Shown here piece by piece: positions 48,620 through 57,321 of a stretch of 64,000 nt of DNA. Below the pieces are notes generated by a model. It was not told the DNA's origin, did no database searches, and was given only the letters and a program-made list of their open reading frames with translations. Each line of letters begins with the position of its first letter. Position 1 is the first letter of the stretch. Source of the stretch: Actinoplanes teichomyceticus ATCC 31121 (GTDB taxonomy: Bacteria; Actinomycetota; Actinomycetes; Mycobacteriales; Micromonosporaceae); the NCBI RefSeq assembly GCF_003711105.1, contig NZ_CP023865.1:5419001-5483000 (forward strand). The letters run 5' to 3'. A program made the position numbers and the translations under genes.

Positions 48620-50667
48620 CCGGCTTCGCCCAGCTCTGGCTCCAGCGCATCGCGCGCGAGGGTTTCGTGCCGCTCGACGGCGCCGGCCTGGAGGCGCTGC
48701 TGCACGGGCTGGCCGACCGGCTGGCCTCCGGTGACCCGGCGCGGGCCGGCGAGGTCGGCGCGGAACTGGTCCGGGCGCATCTGACCGATCCGGCGGTGCT
48801 GGCCGAGACGATCATGCTGATCGGCGCGTGCCTGCCCGGCCCGCGGACCACCGAGGTGCAGGCCGCGGTCGCCGCCGGGTACGCCCAGGCGCTGCGCGAG
48901 GCGACGATGGCCGAGCAGGAGGAGCTGACCCGGGCGGTGCTCGACGCGCACGCGGGCGCGGAGCGGGCGCTGCGGGCCAGCGAGTCCCGGCTGCGGGCGA
49001 TCTTCCACAACGCCGCGGTCGGGATCGGGGTCAGCACCATGGACGGCCGGATCGTCCGGGTCAATCAGGCGTTCGCCGACCTGCTCGGCTACACCCCGGA
49101 CCAGATGTGCGCGATGACCGTCCCGCAGCTGGCGGATGCCAGCGACCCGCCCGGCATGTGGCAGCGGTACGACGAGATGATCCGCGGCGAGCGGGACCAG
49201 GTGCGCATGGAGAAGGCGTACCGGCGTTCCGACGGCACGCTGGTGTGGGTGGACCTGACGTCCTCGCTGATCCGCGACGACGACGGCACGCCGCAGCTGA
49301 CCATCGCGATGGTGCACGACATCACCGACCGGCGCCGCCTCGAGGAGAGCCTGCAGCACCAGGCCACCCACGATCCGCTCACCGGCCTGCCGAACCGCGC
49401 GATGATCGCCGACCGGCTGGCGCAGATCTTCCGGACCGCCGGTCGGGTCGGCCTGTGCTACCTGGACCTGGACGGGTTCAAGCGGGTCAACGACACGCTG
49501 GGCCACCAGGTCGGCGACGCGCTGCTGGTGGCGGTCGCCGAGCGGCTGGCCGCGTGCGCGGACACCCCGGGCCGGATGAGCGGCGATGAGTTCGTGCTCC
49601 TGGTCCGCGATCCGGCGGGGCCGGAGGAGATGCGCGCGCTGGCCGAACGGGTGCTGGCCGCGCTGACCGAGCCGTACCAGGTGGGCCGGCAGCGGCTGCG
49701 GGTGTCGGCCAGCATCGGCGTGGTCGACAGCGACGTGCGCGACACCTCGCCGGCCGAGCTGATGAAGGCCGCCGACCTGACGCTGTACGTGGCGAAGTCC
49801 GAGGGCCGCTCCCGTTACGTGATGTACGACGCGGACCGCAACGCCCGGCAGGCCGCCTGCTACGCGCTGGCCGCGGCCATGCCGGACGCCCTGGAGCGCG
49901 GCGAGTTCACCGTCGTCTACCAGCCGCTGGTCTCGCTCGCCGACGAGCGCCTGCGCGGGGTCGAGGCGCTGGTCCGCTGGCGGCACCCGGTGCTCGGCGA
50001 GCTGTCGCCGGACAGGTTCATCCCGCTCGCCGAGGAGACCGGGGTGATCGTGGCGCTCGGCCGCCACGTGCTGCGCCAGGCGTGCGCCCAGGCCGCCGAG
50101 TGGGCCCGCCGCTGTCCGGACGCGCCGGTCTTCGTCAGCGTCAACATCACCGTCGCGCAGGCCCACGAGCCGGGCTTCCCGGCCGAGGTCGCGAAGATCC
50201 TCGCCGAGACCGGGCTCGACCCGCGGCTGCTGGTGCTGGAACTGACCGAGAGCGCCATCATGGACACCGACGGCGCGCCGCTCGCCGCGCTCGACAGCCT
50301 CGCGCAGCGGGGCATCCGGATCGCCATCGACGACTTCGGCACCGGCTACTCCAACCTCGCCTACCTGCGCCACCTGCCGGTCCACATCCTCAAGCTCGCC
50401 GGCCCGTTCGTCGACGGGCTCCGCGAGCCGGCGCCGGCGTCCGGCTGCTCGGTCGACGAGCAGATCGTCGAGACGATCGTCCGGCTGGCCCACGCGCTGC
50501 GGATCACGGTGACCGCCGAGGCCGTGGAGACCCGGCTGCAGGCCGACCGCCTGCGCCATCTGGGCTGCGACACCGGGCAGGGCTACCTGTTCTCCCGGCC
50601 GCTGTCCGCGGACGCGATGCTCCCGCTGCTGCACCGGTCCGACCCGGTCTACGCCCTGCCCGGGTGA
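48616..50667 (+). CDS. PAS-GGDEF-EAL protein (cyclic di-GMP turnover)
   Basis: A 683-residue cytoplasmic signalling protein. Residues 1-115 are a helical N-terminal region; 120-245 a PAS domain (SRLRAIFHNAAVGIGVSTMDG ... MVHDITDRRR); 250-410 a GGDEF domain; 420-675 an EAL domain. The GGDEF loop reads RMSGDEF, so the first glycine is serine. The EAL domain has EALVRW, VSVNIT, LELTES, AIDDFGTGYSN and AEAVET plus GQGYLFSRP, i.e. the known Glu, Asn, Glu, Asp-Asp, Glu and Gln residues. The KxD motif is KLA, losing the second acidic residue. I expect phosphodiesterase or sensory function more than cyclase. Its ATG lies within the methyltransferase stop. Confidence 0.9.
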   Translation: MTGFAQLWLQRIAREGFVPLDGAGLEALLHGLADRLASGDPARAGEVGAELVRAHLTDPAVLAETIMLIGACLPGPRTTEVQAAVAAGYAQALREATMAEQEELTRAVLDAHAGAERALRASESRLRAIFHNAAVGIGVSTMDGRIVRVNQAFADLLGYTPDQMCAMTVPQLADASDPPGMWQRYDEMIRGERDQVRMEKAYRRSDGTLVWVDLTSSLIRDDDGTPQLTIAMVHDITDRRRLEESLQHQATHDPLTGLPNRAMIADRLAQIFRTAGRVGLCYLDLDGFKRVNDTLGHQVGDALLVAVAERLAACADTPGRMSGDEFVLLVRDPAGPEEMRALAERVLAALTEPYQVGRQRLRVSASIGVVDSDVRDTSPAELMKAADLTLYVAKSEGRSRYVMYDADRNARQAACYALAAAMPDALERGEFTVVYQPLVSLADERLRGVEALVRWRHPVLGELSPDRFIPLAEETGVIVALGRHVLRQACAQAAEWARRCPDAPVFVSVNITVAQAHEPGFPAEVAKILAETGLDPRLLVLELTESAIMDTDGAPLAALDSLAQRGIRIAIDDFGTGYSNLAYLRHLPVHILKLAGPFVDGLREPAPASGCSVDEQIVETIVRLAHALRITVTAEAVETRLQADRLRHLGCDTGQGYLFSRPLSADAMLPLLHRSDPVYALPG

Positions 50668-50815
50668 TCCCCCGCGGCCGCCGGCATCCGCGGATTCCCG
50701 CGGCAACCGCCGGTCCCGGTACGACCCGGCCGGCCCGCGATGCGCCGGCGATCGGCCCGGGCACCTTTCCCGCCCGGACATGTGACCTCCCGGCGCGGCC
50801 GTCGTTGAGCCAGGC

Positions 50816-51232
50816 ATGTCTCGCATGCTTGCCATCGCCGTCGCCGTCGGCGCCCTCTGCGTCACCGGATGCTCCGGCGGCCCCGAATCCACCATCGCCC
50901 CGGCCGCGCAGGGCTCGCCGGGCGCGCCGGCCGACGCGCGCGCCAGCCTGGAGGCGCAGCTCGGATTCCCGCCGAAACCGGACGCGCAGACCGCGCAGGC
51001 CTACCTGGCCGACCTGCGCGCCATCGACCCGGCGCTGGTCGCCGGCGACCCGGAGTCCCTGGTGAACCGCGGCCGCGACCAGTGCCGCGACCTGAAGGCC
51101 CGCCCGGAGAAGGAGTGGGCCAAGGTGGCCGGCCAGCGGTTCAGCACCCCGCAGGCGCCGCAGGGCGTGGGCGAGGCGACCGCCACGCGGATCATCCAGG
51201 TGGTGCGGACCCGGCTCTGCCCGACGTTCTGA
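50816..51232 (+). CDS. Small lipoprotein (DUF732-like)
   Basis: A 138-residue exported lipoprotein. The lipobox is VTGC at residues 16-19 after MSRMLAIAVAVGALC, so Cys19 should be lipidated and hold the protein to the outer face of the membrane. The mature domain (55-138) is helical with AQAYLADLRAIDPALVAGDPE and NRGRDQCRDLK and a Cys pair (QCRD, RLCPTF), matching the small DUF732 fold of actinobacterial secreted proteins. No function is known. The gene stands alone. Confidence 0.75.
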   Translation: MSRMLAIAVAVGALCVTGCSGGPESTIAPAAQGSPGAPADARASLEAQLGFPPKPDAQTAQAYLADLRAIDPALVAGDPESLVNRGRDQCRDLKARPEKEWAKVAGQRFSTPQAPQGVGEATATRIIQVVRTRLCPTF

Positions 51233-51345
51233 GCCCGCCGGCCGGGCCGCGCCGCCGGGGCGCGTGAGCGCGGGCGGGGCGCGACCGGCCGTACCGGGAA
51301 TGAGGCGGCGCGGGAACGGCGGACGCCGGCGGCAGCGCGCGGGTC

Positions 51346-51808
51346 CTACCCCGGCAGCGCGACCCGGTGGGTGAGCACCAGCCAGTTGGCGATCCGGCCG
51401 CAGAGCTCCGCGGGCGCCGGCAGCACCGGCCGGTGGGGCAGCGCGTCGAGCGCGGCCCGCAGCGCGCCGGTGCGGTCGGTCACGATCATCCGGCCGGTCG
51501 GCGCCCCGCGGGCCGGCCAGGTGGCGACCGAGGCGATGTCCGCGGTCCCGGCGAAGTGGAACTCCCCGCGCAGCAGACCCGGGAAGAACGCCACGGGCGC
51601 GCCGAACTCGTTGACCGTCACGTGCCGGAGCGGGCCGATCCGGCGCAGCCGGCGTGCGGGTCCGGCGGCGTGTCGAAGAACAGCCAGAACTCGATGTCGC
51701 TGTGCTCGTCGGCCTCGCCGGTCACGAACGAGCCGTAGATCAGCGCCGCGGCCGGCGGTCGTCGGCCGCGCAGAGCCGGCGGACGCGGGTGATCAGTCGC
51801 CGCTGCAC
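51346..51808 (-). pseudogene. Decayed lincosamide nucleotidyltransferase-like gene
   Basis: Three frames together read like the N-terminal half of an Lnu(B/F)-type nucleotidyltransferase: VQRRLITRVRRLCAADDR (from GTG 51808), then after a shift near 51750 ALIYGSFVTGEADEHSDIEFWLFF, then after a second shift near 51660 RRIGPLRHVTVNEFGAPVAFF and GLLRGEFHFAGTADI to LCGRIANWLVLTHRVALPG. The catalytic GSF-x-x-G...SDIE site is intact in the middle frame. The product also stops well short of the usual roughly 270 residues. Two frameshifts and a truncation make it a pseudogene unless they are sequencing errors. Confidence 0.65.
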
Positions 51809-51810
51809 GG

Positions 51811-52269
51811 CTACGGCATCAGGATGTCGTCGACCTTGACCGTGCAGTTGGTGACGTGCACGCCGTACTTCTCGACGGCCTCGATCACCCGGCGGCGGAC
51901 CTCCCGGGTCACCTCGGCGACGACCTCACCGGCGCGCAGGCAGAGCACCACCGTGACATCCACGTCGACGCCGTCCACCCGGGCCTTCACCCCGCGGGTG
52001 GCGTCGCCGACCTTGTCCAGGCCGACCCGGTCGAGCACCGAGTTGAAGAAGCGGGCCACGTCCCCGCCGAGCTCGGCGACCCCGGGCACGGACCGGGCCG
52101 CCGCGGCGGCCAGTTTCTCGATCACCTCGCGCTCGAAGACGGTGTCGCCCCGGTACTCCGCCACCTCGATCACTTCCGCCCCGCCGTGCTGCGGCGGCAC
52201 CGGCTGCACCACCGCGGGAAGGAACATCTCCTGGGTACGGTCCGCGTGGAACTCGGACTCGTCGGTCAT
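51811..52269 (-). CDS. Asp23/Gls24 family envelope stress protein
   Basis: A 152-residue protein read from ATG 52269; upstream frame extension lacks coding character. The Asp23 domain (about 50-152) contains VIEKLAAAAARSVPGVAELGG and VDVDVTVVLCLRAGEVVAEVTREVRRRVIEAVEKYGVHVTNCTVKVDDI, the usual repeated beta-alpha-beta pattern. The N-terminal 45 residues are acidic and unstructured. In Gram-positives this family sits beneath the membrane with AmaP-type partners and takes part in envelope stress. No partner gene is adjacent; a decayed nucleotidyltransferase follows on the same strand. Confidence 0.85.
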   Translation of the reverse strand: MTDESEFHADRTQEMFLPAVVQPVPPQHGGAEVIEVAEYRGDTVFEREVIEKLAAAAARSVPGVAELGGDVARFFNSVLDRVGLDKVGDATRGVKARVDGVDVDVTVVLCLRAGEVVAEVTREVRRRVIEAVEKYGVHVTNCTVKVDDILMP

Positions 52270-52408
52270 CTGGCGGATCCCTCGGCTTGCGTCGGGCGGC
52301 GGTGTCCACGGGAGCCTACAAGAGATCGTGCACGGCGCTCGGCAGTGGACGGGCCGGCCGGAATACCATCGACTGCGCCCGTCCACCGCAACCCTGGGGC
52401 GCAGACCG

Positions 52409-52762
52409 ATGTCGGACATCGCCGAACTCACCTCGCACGTGCGCGCGTTCGCCCGCGACCGGGACTGGGAGCAGTTCCACACCCCGAAGAACCTGGCCAT
52501 GGCGCTGGCCGGGGAGGTCGGTGAGCTGCTGGCCGAGCTGCAGTGGCTGACCCCGGAGCAGTCCGCTCAGGTGATGGCCGATCCCCGGCTGGGGCCGCGG
52601 GTGCGGGCCGAGATCGGGGACGTGACCGTCTACCTGGTGCGGCTCGCCGACGTGCTCGGCATCGACCTGGTGCAGGCGGCCACCGACAAGCTGGCGGAGG
52701 CCGGGCGCCGCTACACCGTCGAGGCGGCGCGCGGCCGGGCCGCCAAGATCAGCGACGCGTGA
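52409..52762 (+). CDS. MazG-like nucleotide pyrophosphohydrolase
   Basis: A 117-residue all-alpha NTP pyrophosphohydrolase, which hydrolyses dNTPs or damaged NTPs to NMP and pyrophosphate. The metal-binding EExxE...ExxD pattern is present as LAGEVGELLAELQWL and EIGDVTVYLVRLADVL. HTPKNLAMAL is the typical N-terminal helix of the RS21-C6/dCTPase-like branch. ATG 52409 starts MSDIAELTSHVRAFARDRDW. Its 3' end overlaps the convergent selB gene by 14 bases. It is divergent from the Asp23 gene. Confidence 0.9.
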   Translation: MSDIAELTSHVRAFARDRDWEQFHTPKNLAMALAGEVGELLAELQWLTPEQSAQVMADPRLGPRVRAEIGDVTVYLVRLADVLGIDLVQAATDKLAEAGRRYTVEAARGRAAKISDA

Positions 52763-54497
52763 CGGTACGCCGGTCGTCCGGCAGCCGCCGCGTCGCGCCG
52801 GTGCGGTCGAGCAGCTCCAGCAGCGGCACCGCGACGCGCCGGCTGGTGTCCAGCGCCTGCCGGGCCTCGCTGAGCGTGAACGGCTGCGGCAGCACGGCAA
52901 GCACGTCGGCCGCCCGGTCCGGGGCGCCGGCCGGAAGCACCACGTTCGGGGCCAGCTGCACGAGCAGGCCCAGGCGTACCGCCGCGCCCAGCTGACGGGC
53001 GCCCAGCCCGAGCTCGGCGAGCCGCCGCGCCTCGGGCGCCACGAACTCGCGGGCCGGGTCGAAGGCCCGCCCGACGGCGTCCGCCAGCTCGGCGGGCACC
53101 CCGGAACGGGCCGGCGCGACCCGGCCGGCGCGCACCGCCAGCGGGGGCCGGACCAGCGCCTCGACCAGCGTCCGGTCGGGCAGGCCGAGCCGGTGCCGCA
53201 GCATCTCGACCGGTGCGCCCGGCTCCAGCGGGTGCGTCGTGACGTAGTCGGTGACCTCCTCGGCCAGCCGGGCGCCGAGGGCGGACCAGTGCTCCGGGTC
53301 GGCGTGCCACGGGCCGGCCACCGGCGCTGCGGACGGGACGACGCCCATCCGCAGCAGGTCGTCGCGGTGCGCCAGCCGGCGGCGGCGCAGCTCGCCGGCC
53401 GGGTCCGGGGTGCCGTCCAGCCCGGCCAGCGTGGCCGCCCGGGCGGCGGCCGCCCCGCGCCGTCGCAGCCCGGGCGGCGCGACGTCGAGCACGGTCACGC
53501 CACCGGCCACGTGGTGCCGGCCCGGGTCGCGCAGCAGCGCCCGGTCCCCGATCCGCAGCGGCAACGGCTGCGCGAGGCGCAGGCGGGCGGTGTCCGCGCC
53601 GAGCGGCCGGACCCGCACCGGCACCGCGGCGGACCCGGCGTGCAGGGTCACCGTGGCCGGCAGGGCCGCCACCGGGTCGCCGTGCACCCGGACGTCGATC
53701 AGGTCGGTGAGCCGGAACCGTCCCGGTGTCAGCAGCGCCGCGCCGCGGGCCACCGCGTCCCGGTCGACCCCGCGCAGGTTCACCGCCACCCGGGCGACCG
53801 CGGCGATCCCGGCGACCGGGGCGCCCAGGCTCTGCAGCCCGCGCACCCGGACCGGCTTGGCGGCCCCGGTCAGCTCCAGCTCGTCGCCGGTACGCAGGGT
53901 GCCCGCCCCGAGTGTGCCGGTGACCACCGTCCCGGCGCCCCGGATGGTGAACGCCCGGTCGATCCACAGCCGTACCGCGGCGCCGGGGTCGGGCGCCGGC
54001 AGCCCGGCGACCAGCCGGTCCAGCGCGGCCCGCAGCCGGTCCAGCCCGGCCCCGGTCACCCCGCTGACCGCCACCGCCGGCACCGCCCCGAGCGAGGTGC
54101 CGGCGATCTCGGCGCGCGCGGCGGCCGTGGCCGGCCGGGGGTCGGCCAGGTCGGCGCGGGTGACCACGAGCAGCCCGTGGCGCACGCCCAGCGCGTCCAG
54201 CGCGGCCAGATGTTCCGCGGACTGCGGCTTCCACCCCTCGTCGGCGGCCACCACGATCAGCACGGCCGGTACCGGCCCGACCCCGGCCAGCATGTTCGGC
54301 ACGAACCGCTCGTGCCCGGGCACGTCGACGAACGCGACGGTCGCCCCGGAGTCCAGGCGCGTCCAGGCGAACCCCAGGTCGATGGTCATGCCGCGGCGGC
54401 GTTCCTCGGCCCACCGGTCCGGCTCCATCCCGGTCAGCGCCCGGACCAGGGTGGACTTGCCGTGGTCGACGTGCCCGGCGGTGGCGATCACGTGCAC
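52749..54497 (-). CDS. selB: Selenocysteine-specific elongation factor SelB
   Basis: A 582-residue GTPase that delivers selenocysteyl-tRNA to in-frame UGA by binding the bSECIS hairpin. GTG 54497, one base after the selA stop, opens the G domain: VIATAGHVDHGKSTLVRAL (G1), RRGMTIDLGFAW (G2), VDVPGHERFVPNML (G3), VVTRADLAD (G4) and AVSGVTGAGL (G5). Domains 2 and 3 follow (about 175-340). The C-terminal 230 residues hold winged-helix repeats (HRDDLLRMGVVPS, LADAVGRAF, FTLSEARQALDTSRRVAVPLLELLDRTGATRR) that bind the mRNA hairpin. It is cotranscribed with selA. Confidence 0.95.
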   Translation of the reverse strand: MHVIATAGHVDHGKSTLVRALTGMEPDRWAEERRRGMTIDLGFAWTRLDSGATVAFVDVPGHERFVPNMLAGVGPVPAVLIVVAADEGWKPQSAEHLAALDALGVRHGLLVVTRADLADPRPATAAARAEIAGTSLGAVPAVAVSGVTGAGLDRLRAALDRLVAGLPAPDPGAAVRLWIDRAFTIRGAGTVVTGTLGAGTLRTGDELELTGAAKPVRVRGLQSLGAPVAGIAAVARVAVNLRGVDRDAVARGAALLTPGRFRLTDLIDVRVHGDPVAALPATVTLHAGSAAVPVRVRPLGADTARLRLAQPLPLRIGDRALLRDPGRHHVAGGVTVLDVAPPGLRRRGAAAARAATLAGLDGTPDPAGELRRRRLAHRDDLLRMGVVPSAAPVAGPWHADPEHWSALGARLAEEVTDYVTTHPLEPGAPVEMLRHRLGLPDRTLVEALVRPPLAVRAGRVAPARSGVPAELADAVGRAFDPAREFVAPEARRLAELGLGARQLGAAVRLGLLVQLAPNVVLPAGAPDRAADVLAVLPQPFTLSEARQALDTSRRVAVPLLELLDRTGATRRLPDDRRTVTRR

Positions 54498-54498
54498 G

Positions 54499-55782
54499 TC
54501 AGCGCCCCGCCGCCAGGATGGAGCGGGCCAGCACGTCGTCGGACCCGGCCGGCACGCAGCGCAGGTCGAGCAGCAGCCGGCCGCGTTCCACCCGGCCCAG
54601 CACCGGCGGCTCACCGGTGCGCAGCGGTTCGGCGTACGCCGCGGGCAGCGCCAGCGCCCACGACGCGACCTCGAGCTCCGGGGCTCCTCCCCCGCCGACC
54701 ACCGCGACCGAGGCGACCACCTCGACCGGTGCGCCGGGCAGCCGCGCCGCCAGGCGCGCGGTGCGCTCGCGCAGCTCGTCCGGGTCGTAGCGCAGCGCCC
54801 GCCAGGTCGGCGTGACCGGCCCGGCGACGGTCGCCTGCAGCGCCGCGAGGGTCAGCTTGTCCACCCGTAGCGCCCGCGCCAGCGGATGCCGGCGCAGCCG
54901 CTCGACCAGCTCGGCGGCGCCCAGCAGCAGACCGGCCTGCGGCCCGCCGAGCAGCTTGTCGCCGCTGGCCACGACCAGGTCCGCGCCGTCGCGCAGCGCC
55001 CCGGCCGCGTCCGGCTCGCCGGGCAGCATCGGGTCCGGCGCGAGCAGCCCGGACCCGATGTCCGCGACCACCGGCACGCCCAGCCCGGTCAGCTCGGCGA
55101 TCCCGGCGGCGCTGGTGAAGCCGCGGACCACGAAGTTCGATGGGTGCACCTTGAGGATGAACCCGGTGTCCGGTCCGACCGCGGCCGCGTAGTCGGCGGC
55201 CCGGGTGCGGTTGGTGGTGCCCACCTCGCGCAGCCGGGCCCCGGTCGACTGCAGCAGGTCGGGCAGCCGGAACCCGTCGCCGATCTCCACCATCTCGCCG
55301 CGGCTGACGACGATCTCGCGGCCGGCGGCGAGCGCGGTCGCGGCGAGCACCAGCGCGGCGGCCCCGTTGTTGACCACGTGCACGGCCTGCGCCCGCGGGA
55401 CCGCGGCGGCCAGCGCGGCGAGCGCGGTGCGGCCGCGGCGGGCGCGCCGGCCGGTGGCCAGGTCGAGCTCGACATCGGTGGCGCCGCTGGCGGCGACCAC
55501 CGCCTCGACCGCGGCGTCCGACAGCGCGGCGCGGCCCAGGTTGGTGTGCAGGACGACGCCGGTGGCGTTCAGCACCCGGCGCAGCCCGCCCGCGGTCGCC
55601 GGCAGGGCCGCGACCGCGGCGTCCGCGACGTCGCCGGGGGCCAGCTCGCCGGCCCGGGCGCGCTGCTGCGCGGCGTGCACCGCGGCCTTGACCGGGGCGC
55701 GGCCGAGGCGGTCGGCGGCGGCGCGCAGCCGGGGATCGGCGAGGACCGCATCGGTACGCGGGGTCTGCCGCCGCGGATCCAC
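54499..55782 (-). CDS. selA: L-seryl-tRNA(Sec) selenium transferase SelA
   Basis: A 427-residue PLP enzyme that converts seryl-tRNA-Sec to selenocysteyl-tRNA-Sec with selenophosphate. GTG 55782 is chosen because GGAGGAGAGGAC precedes it; the longer frame runs into the tRNA-Sec gene. Marks: LNATGVVLHTNLGRA, VHVVNNGAAALVLAA, EVGTTNRTRAADY, ILKVHPSNFVVRGF, and the PLP lysine in VVASGDKLLGGPQAGL. The N-terminal helical domain (10-75) recognises tRNA-Sec. It lies 55 bases downstream of tRNA-Sec and one base upstream of selB. Confidence 0.95.
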   Translation of the reverse strand: MDPRRQTPRTDAVLADPRLRAAADRLGRAPVKAAVHAAQQRARAGELAPGDVADAAVAALPATAGGLRRVLNATGVVLHTNLGRAALSDAAVEAVVAASGATDVELDLATGRRARRGRTALAALAAAVPRAQAVHVVNNGAAALVLAATALAAGREIVVSRGEMVEIGDGFRLPDLLQSTGARLREVGTTNRTRAADYAAAVGPDTGFILKVHPSNFVVRGFTSAAGIAELTGLGVPVVADIGSGLLAPDPMLPGEPDAAGALRDGADLVVASGDKLLGGPQAGLLLGAAELVERLRRHPLARALRVDKLTLAALQATVAGPVTPTWRALRYDPDELRERTARLAARLPGAPVEVVASVAVVGGGGAPELEVASWALALPAAYAEPLRTGEPPVLGRVERGRLLLDLRCVPAGSDDVLARSILAAGR

Positions 55783-55837
55783 GAGGTCCTCTCCTCCTCC
55801 GGCGTCCGGTCGCGTTCCCGGCTTTCCGGATGGTGCT

Positions 55838-55933
55838 TGGCGGAGGCGGACGGGAATCGAACCCGCCTGACCCGGATACCGCGTCACGTCGGTGTTGAAG
55901 ACCGCGAGGAGCACCAGCTACCTGAACGCCTCC
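55838..55933 (-). tRNA. selC: tRNA-Sec (anticodon UCA), selC
   Basis: The minus strand from 55933 to 55838 folds as a selenocysteine tRNA of 96 nucleotides including an encoded CCA. The acceptor arm is GGAGGCG / CGCCTCC with discriminator G. The anticodon loop CTTCAAC has UCA. A long variable arm (GACGTGACGCGGTATCCGGGTC region) and the T arm GGCGGGTTCGATTCCCGTC are clear. It is followed on the same strand by selA and selB. Confidence 0.95.
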
Positions 55934-56006
55934 GTGATCACCGTATCCGATCGGCATGAGCGCCGCGTCGTGCGCGGTCCCGGCACGGCTCGTAAGGTGG
56001 GTGACC

Positions 56007-57035
56007 GTGGGTACCGAGGGAGCGGTTCGCGAGGACCCGGCCGTGATCCGGCTGACGCAGTACGCGCACGGCGGCGGCTGCGCCTGCAAGATCCCGCCCG
56101 GTGAGCTGGAGGCGGTGGTCGCCGGGCTGGTCGGCGGGGACGCCCCGGACGGGCCGGGTGAGCTGCTGGTCGGCCTGGACGACGGGGACGACGCCGCGGT
56201 GGTCCGGATCGCCGCCGGGACCGCGGTGGTGGCCACCGCGGACTTCTTCACCCCGGTGGTCGACGACGCGTACGACTGGGGCCGGATCGCCGCCACCAAC
56301 GCGCTCTCCGACGTGTACGCGATGGGCGGCGCCCCGGTCGTCGCGGTGAACCTGCTCGGCTGGCCGCGCGACGTGCTGCCGATGGAACTGGTCGCCGAGG
56401 TGCTGCGCGGCGGGCTCGACGTGGCCCGGGCGGCGGGCTGTCACGTGGCCGGCGGGCACAGCGTCGACGACCCGGAGCCGAAGTACGGCATGGCCGTCAC
56501 CGGTGTCGCCGACCCGGCCCGCCTGATGCGCAACGACGCCGGGAAGCCCGGGCTGCCGCTGACCCTGACCAAGCCGCTCGGCATCGGCGTGCTCAACAGC
56601 CGGCACAAGCAGACCGGCGAGGTGTTCCCGCAGGCGGTCGCCGCGATGACCGAGCTGAACCGGGCCGCGTCGGAGGCCGCGCTCGCCGCCGGCGCGGTGT
56701 GCGCGACCGACGTGACCGGCTTCGGGCTGCTCGGCCACCTGCACAAGCTGGCCCGGGCCAGCGGCGTGACCGCGCGGGTGGACCCGGCCGCGGTGCCCTA
56801 CCTGGACGGGGCCCGGCAGGCGCTCGCCGACGGCTACGTCAGCGGCGGCACCCGCCGCAACCTGGACTGGGTGCGCCCGCACATCGGCACCGGCCGCACG
56901 CCGGAGGACGAGTTGCTGCTGCTCGCCGACGCGCAGACCTCGGGTGGGCTGCTGGTGGCCGGCGAGGTGCCCGGCTATCCGGTGATCGGCGAGCTGCTGC
57001 CGGCCCGGGACGGCCGGACCGTGCTGGTCGGCTGA
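56007..57035 (+). CDS. selD: Selenophosphate synthetase SelD
   Basis: A 342-residue enzyme that makes selenophosphate from selenide and ATP. GTG 56007 follows AAGGTGG at 6 bases; upstream GTG or ATG starts are possible. The active loop is HGGGCACKIP, with cysteine (not selenocysteine) at the catalytic position and the essential lysine three residues later. The ATP-binding and metal residues lie in GLDDGDDAAVVRI, ATADFFTPVVDD and ATNALSDVYAMGG. CATDVTGFGLLGHLHKLA and DAQTSGGLLV are the late family motifs. It is divergent from tRNA-Sec with about 70 bases between, completing the Sec machinery. Confidence 0.95.
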   Translation: MGTEGAVREDPAVIRLTQYAHGGGCACKIPPGELEAVVAGLVGGDAPDGPGELLVGLDDGDDAAVVRIAAGTAVVATADFFTPVVDDAYDWGRIAATNALSDVYAMGGAPVVAVNLLGWPRDVLPMELVAEVLRGGLDVARAAGCHVAGGHSVDDPEPKYGMAVTGVADPARLMRNDAGKPGLPLTLTKPLGIGVLNSRHKQTGEVFPQAVAAMTELNRAASEAALAAGAVCATDVTGFGLLGHLHKLARASGVTARVDPAAVPYLDGARQALADGYVSGGTRRNLDWVRPHIGTGRTPEDELLLLADAQTSGGLLVAGEVPGYPVIGELLPARDGRTVLVG

Positions 57036-57058
57036 CGCCTGACCGCCGCCCCTCGGTC

Positions 57059-57280
57059 TTCTCGCCGCCGGCCCGCCGATCCCATCCGTCGTCTCACCGT
57101 CGAGCCGCCGGTCCCGTCGATCGTCTCGCCGCCGACCCGCCGATCCCGTCGATCGTCTCGCCGCCGACCCGCCGATCCCATCCGTCGTCTCGCCGCCGAC
57201 CCGCCGATCCCATCCGTCGTCTCACCGCCGACCCGCCGATCCCCTCGATCGTCTCGCCGCCGACCCGCCGGTCGCCCCGC
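57059..57280 (+). repeat. 32-bp minisatellite, seven copies
   Basis: Units begin every 32 bp at about 57057, 57089, 57121, 57153, 57185, 57217 and 57249. The consensus starts tcgtctcgccgccgacccgc and continues for 12 bases. The main variants are gtcga, atccg and ctcga at the end of the unit. No spacers exist, and the period is not a multiple of three. The array lies just after the selD stop codon and before the convergent 194-residue gene. Confidence 0.9.
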
Positions 57281-57321
57281 CGCCCGATCGGGGCTGCTCG
57301 CATCGCCGTGCCCGGCCCGGG

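Noticed and set aside
55783..55914. N-terminal extension of SelA
   Set aside because: The frame runs through the tRNA-Sec gene; the GTG at 55782 has a strong ribosome site.
57059..57280. CRISPR array
   Set aside because: The 32-bp units are directly adjacent with no spacers, and no cas genes are present.
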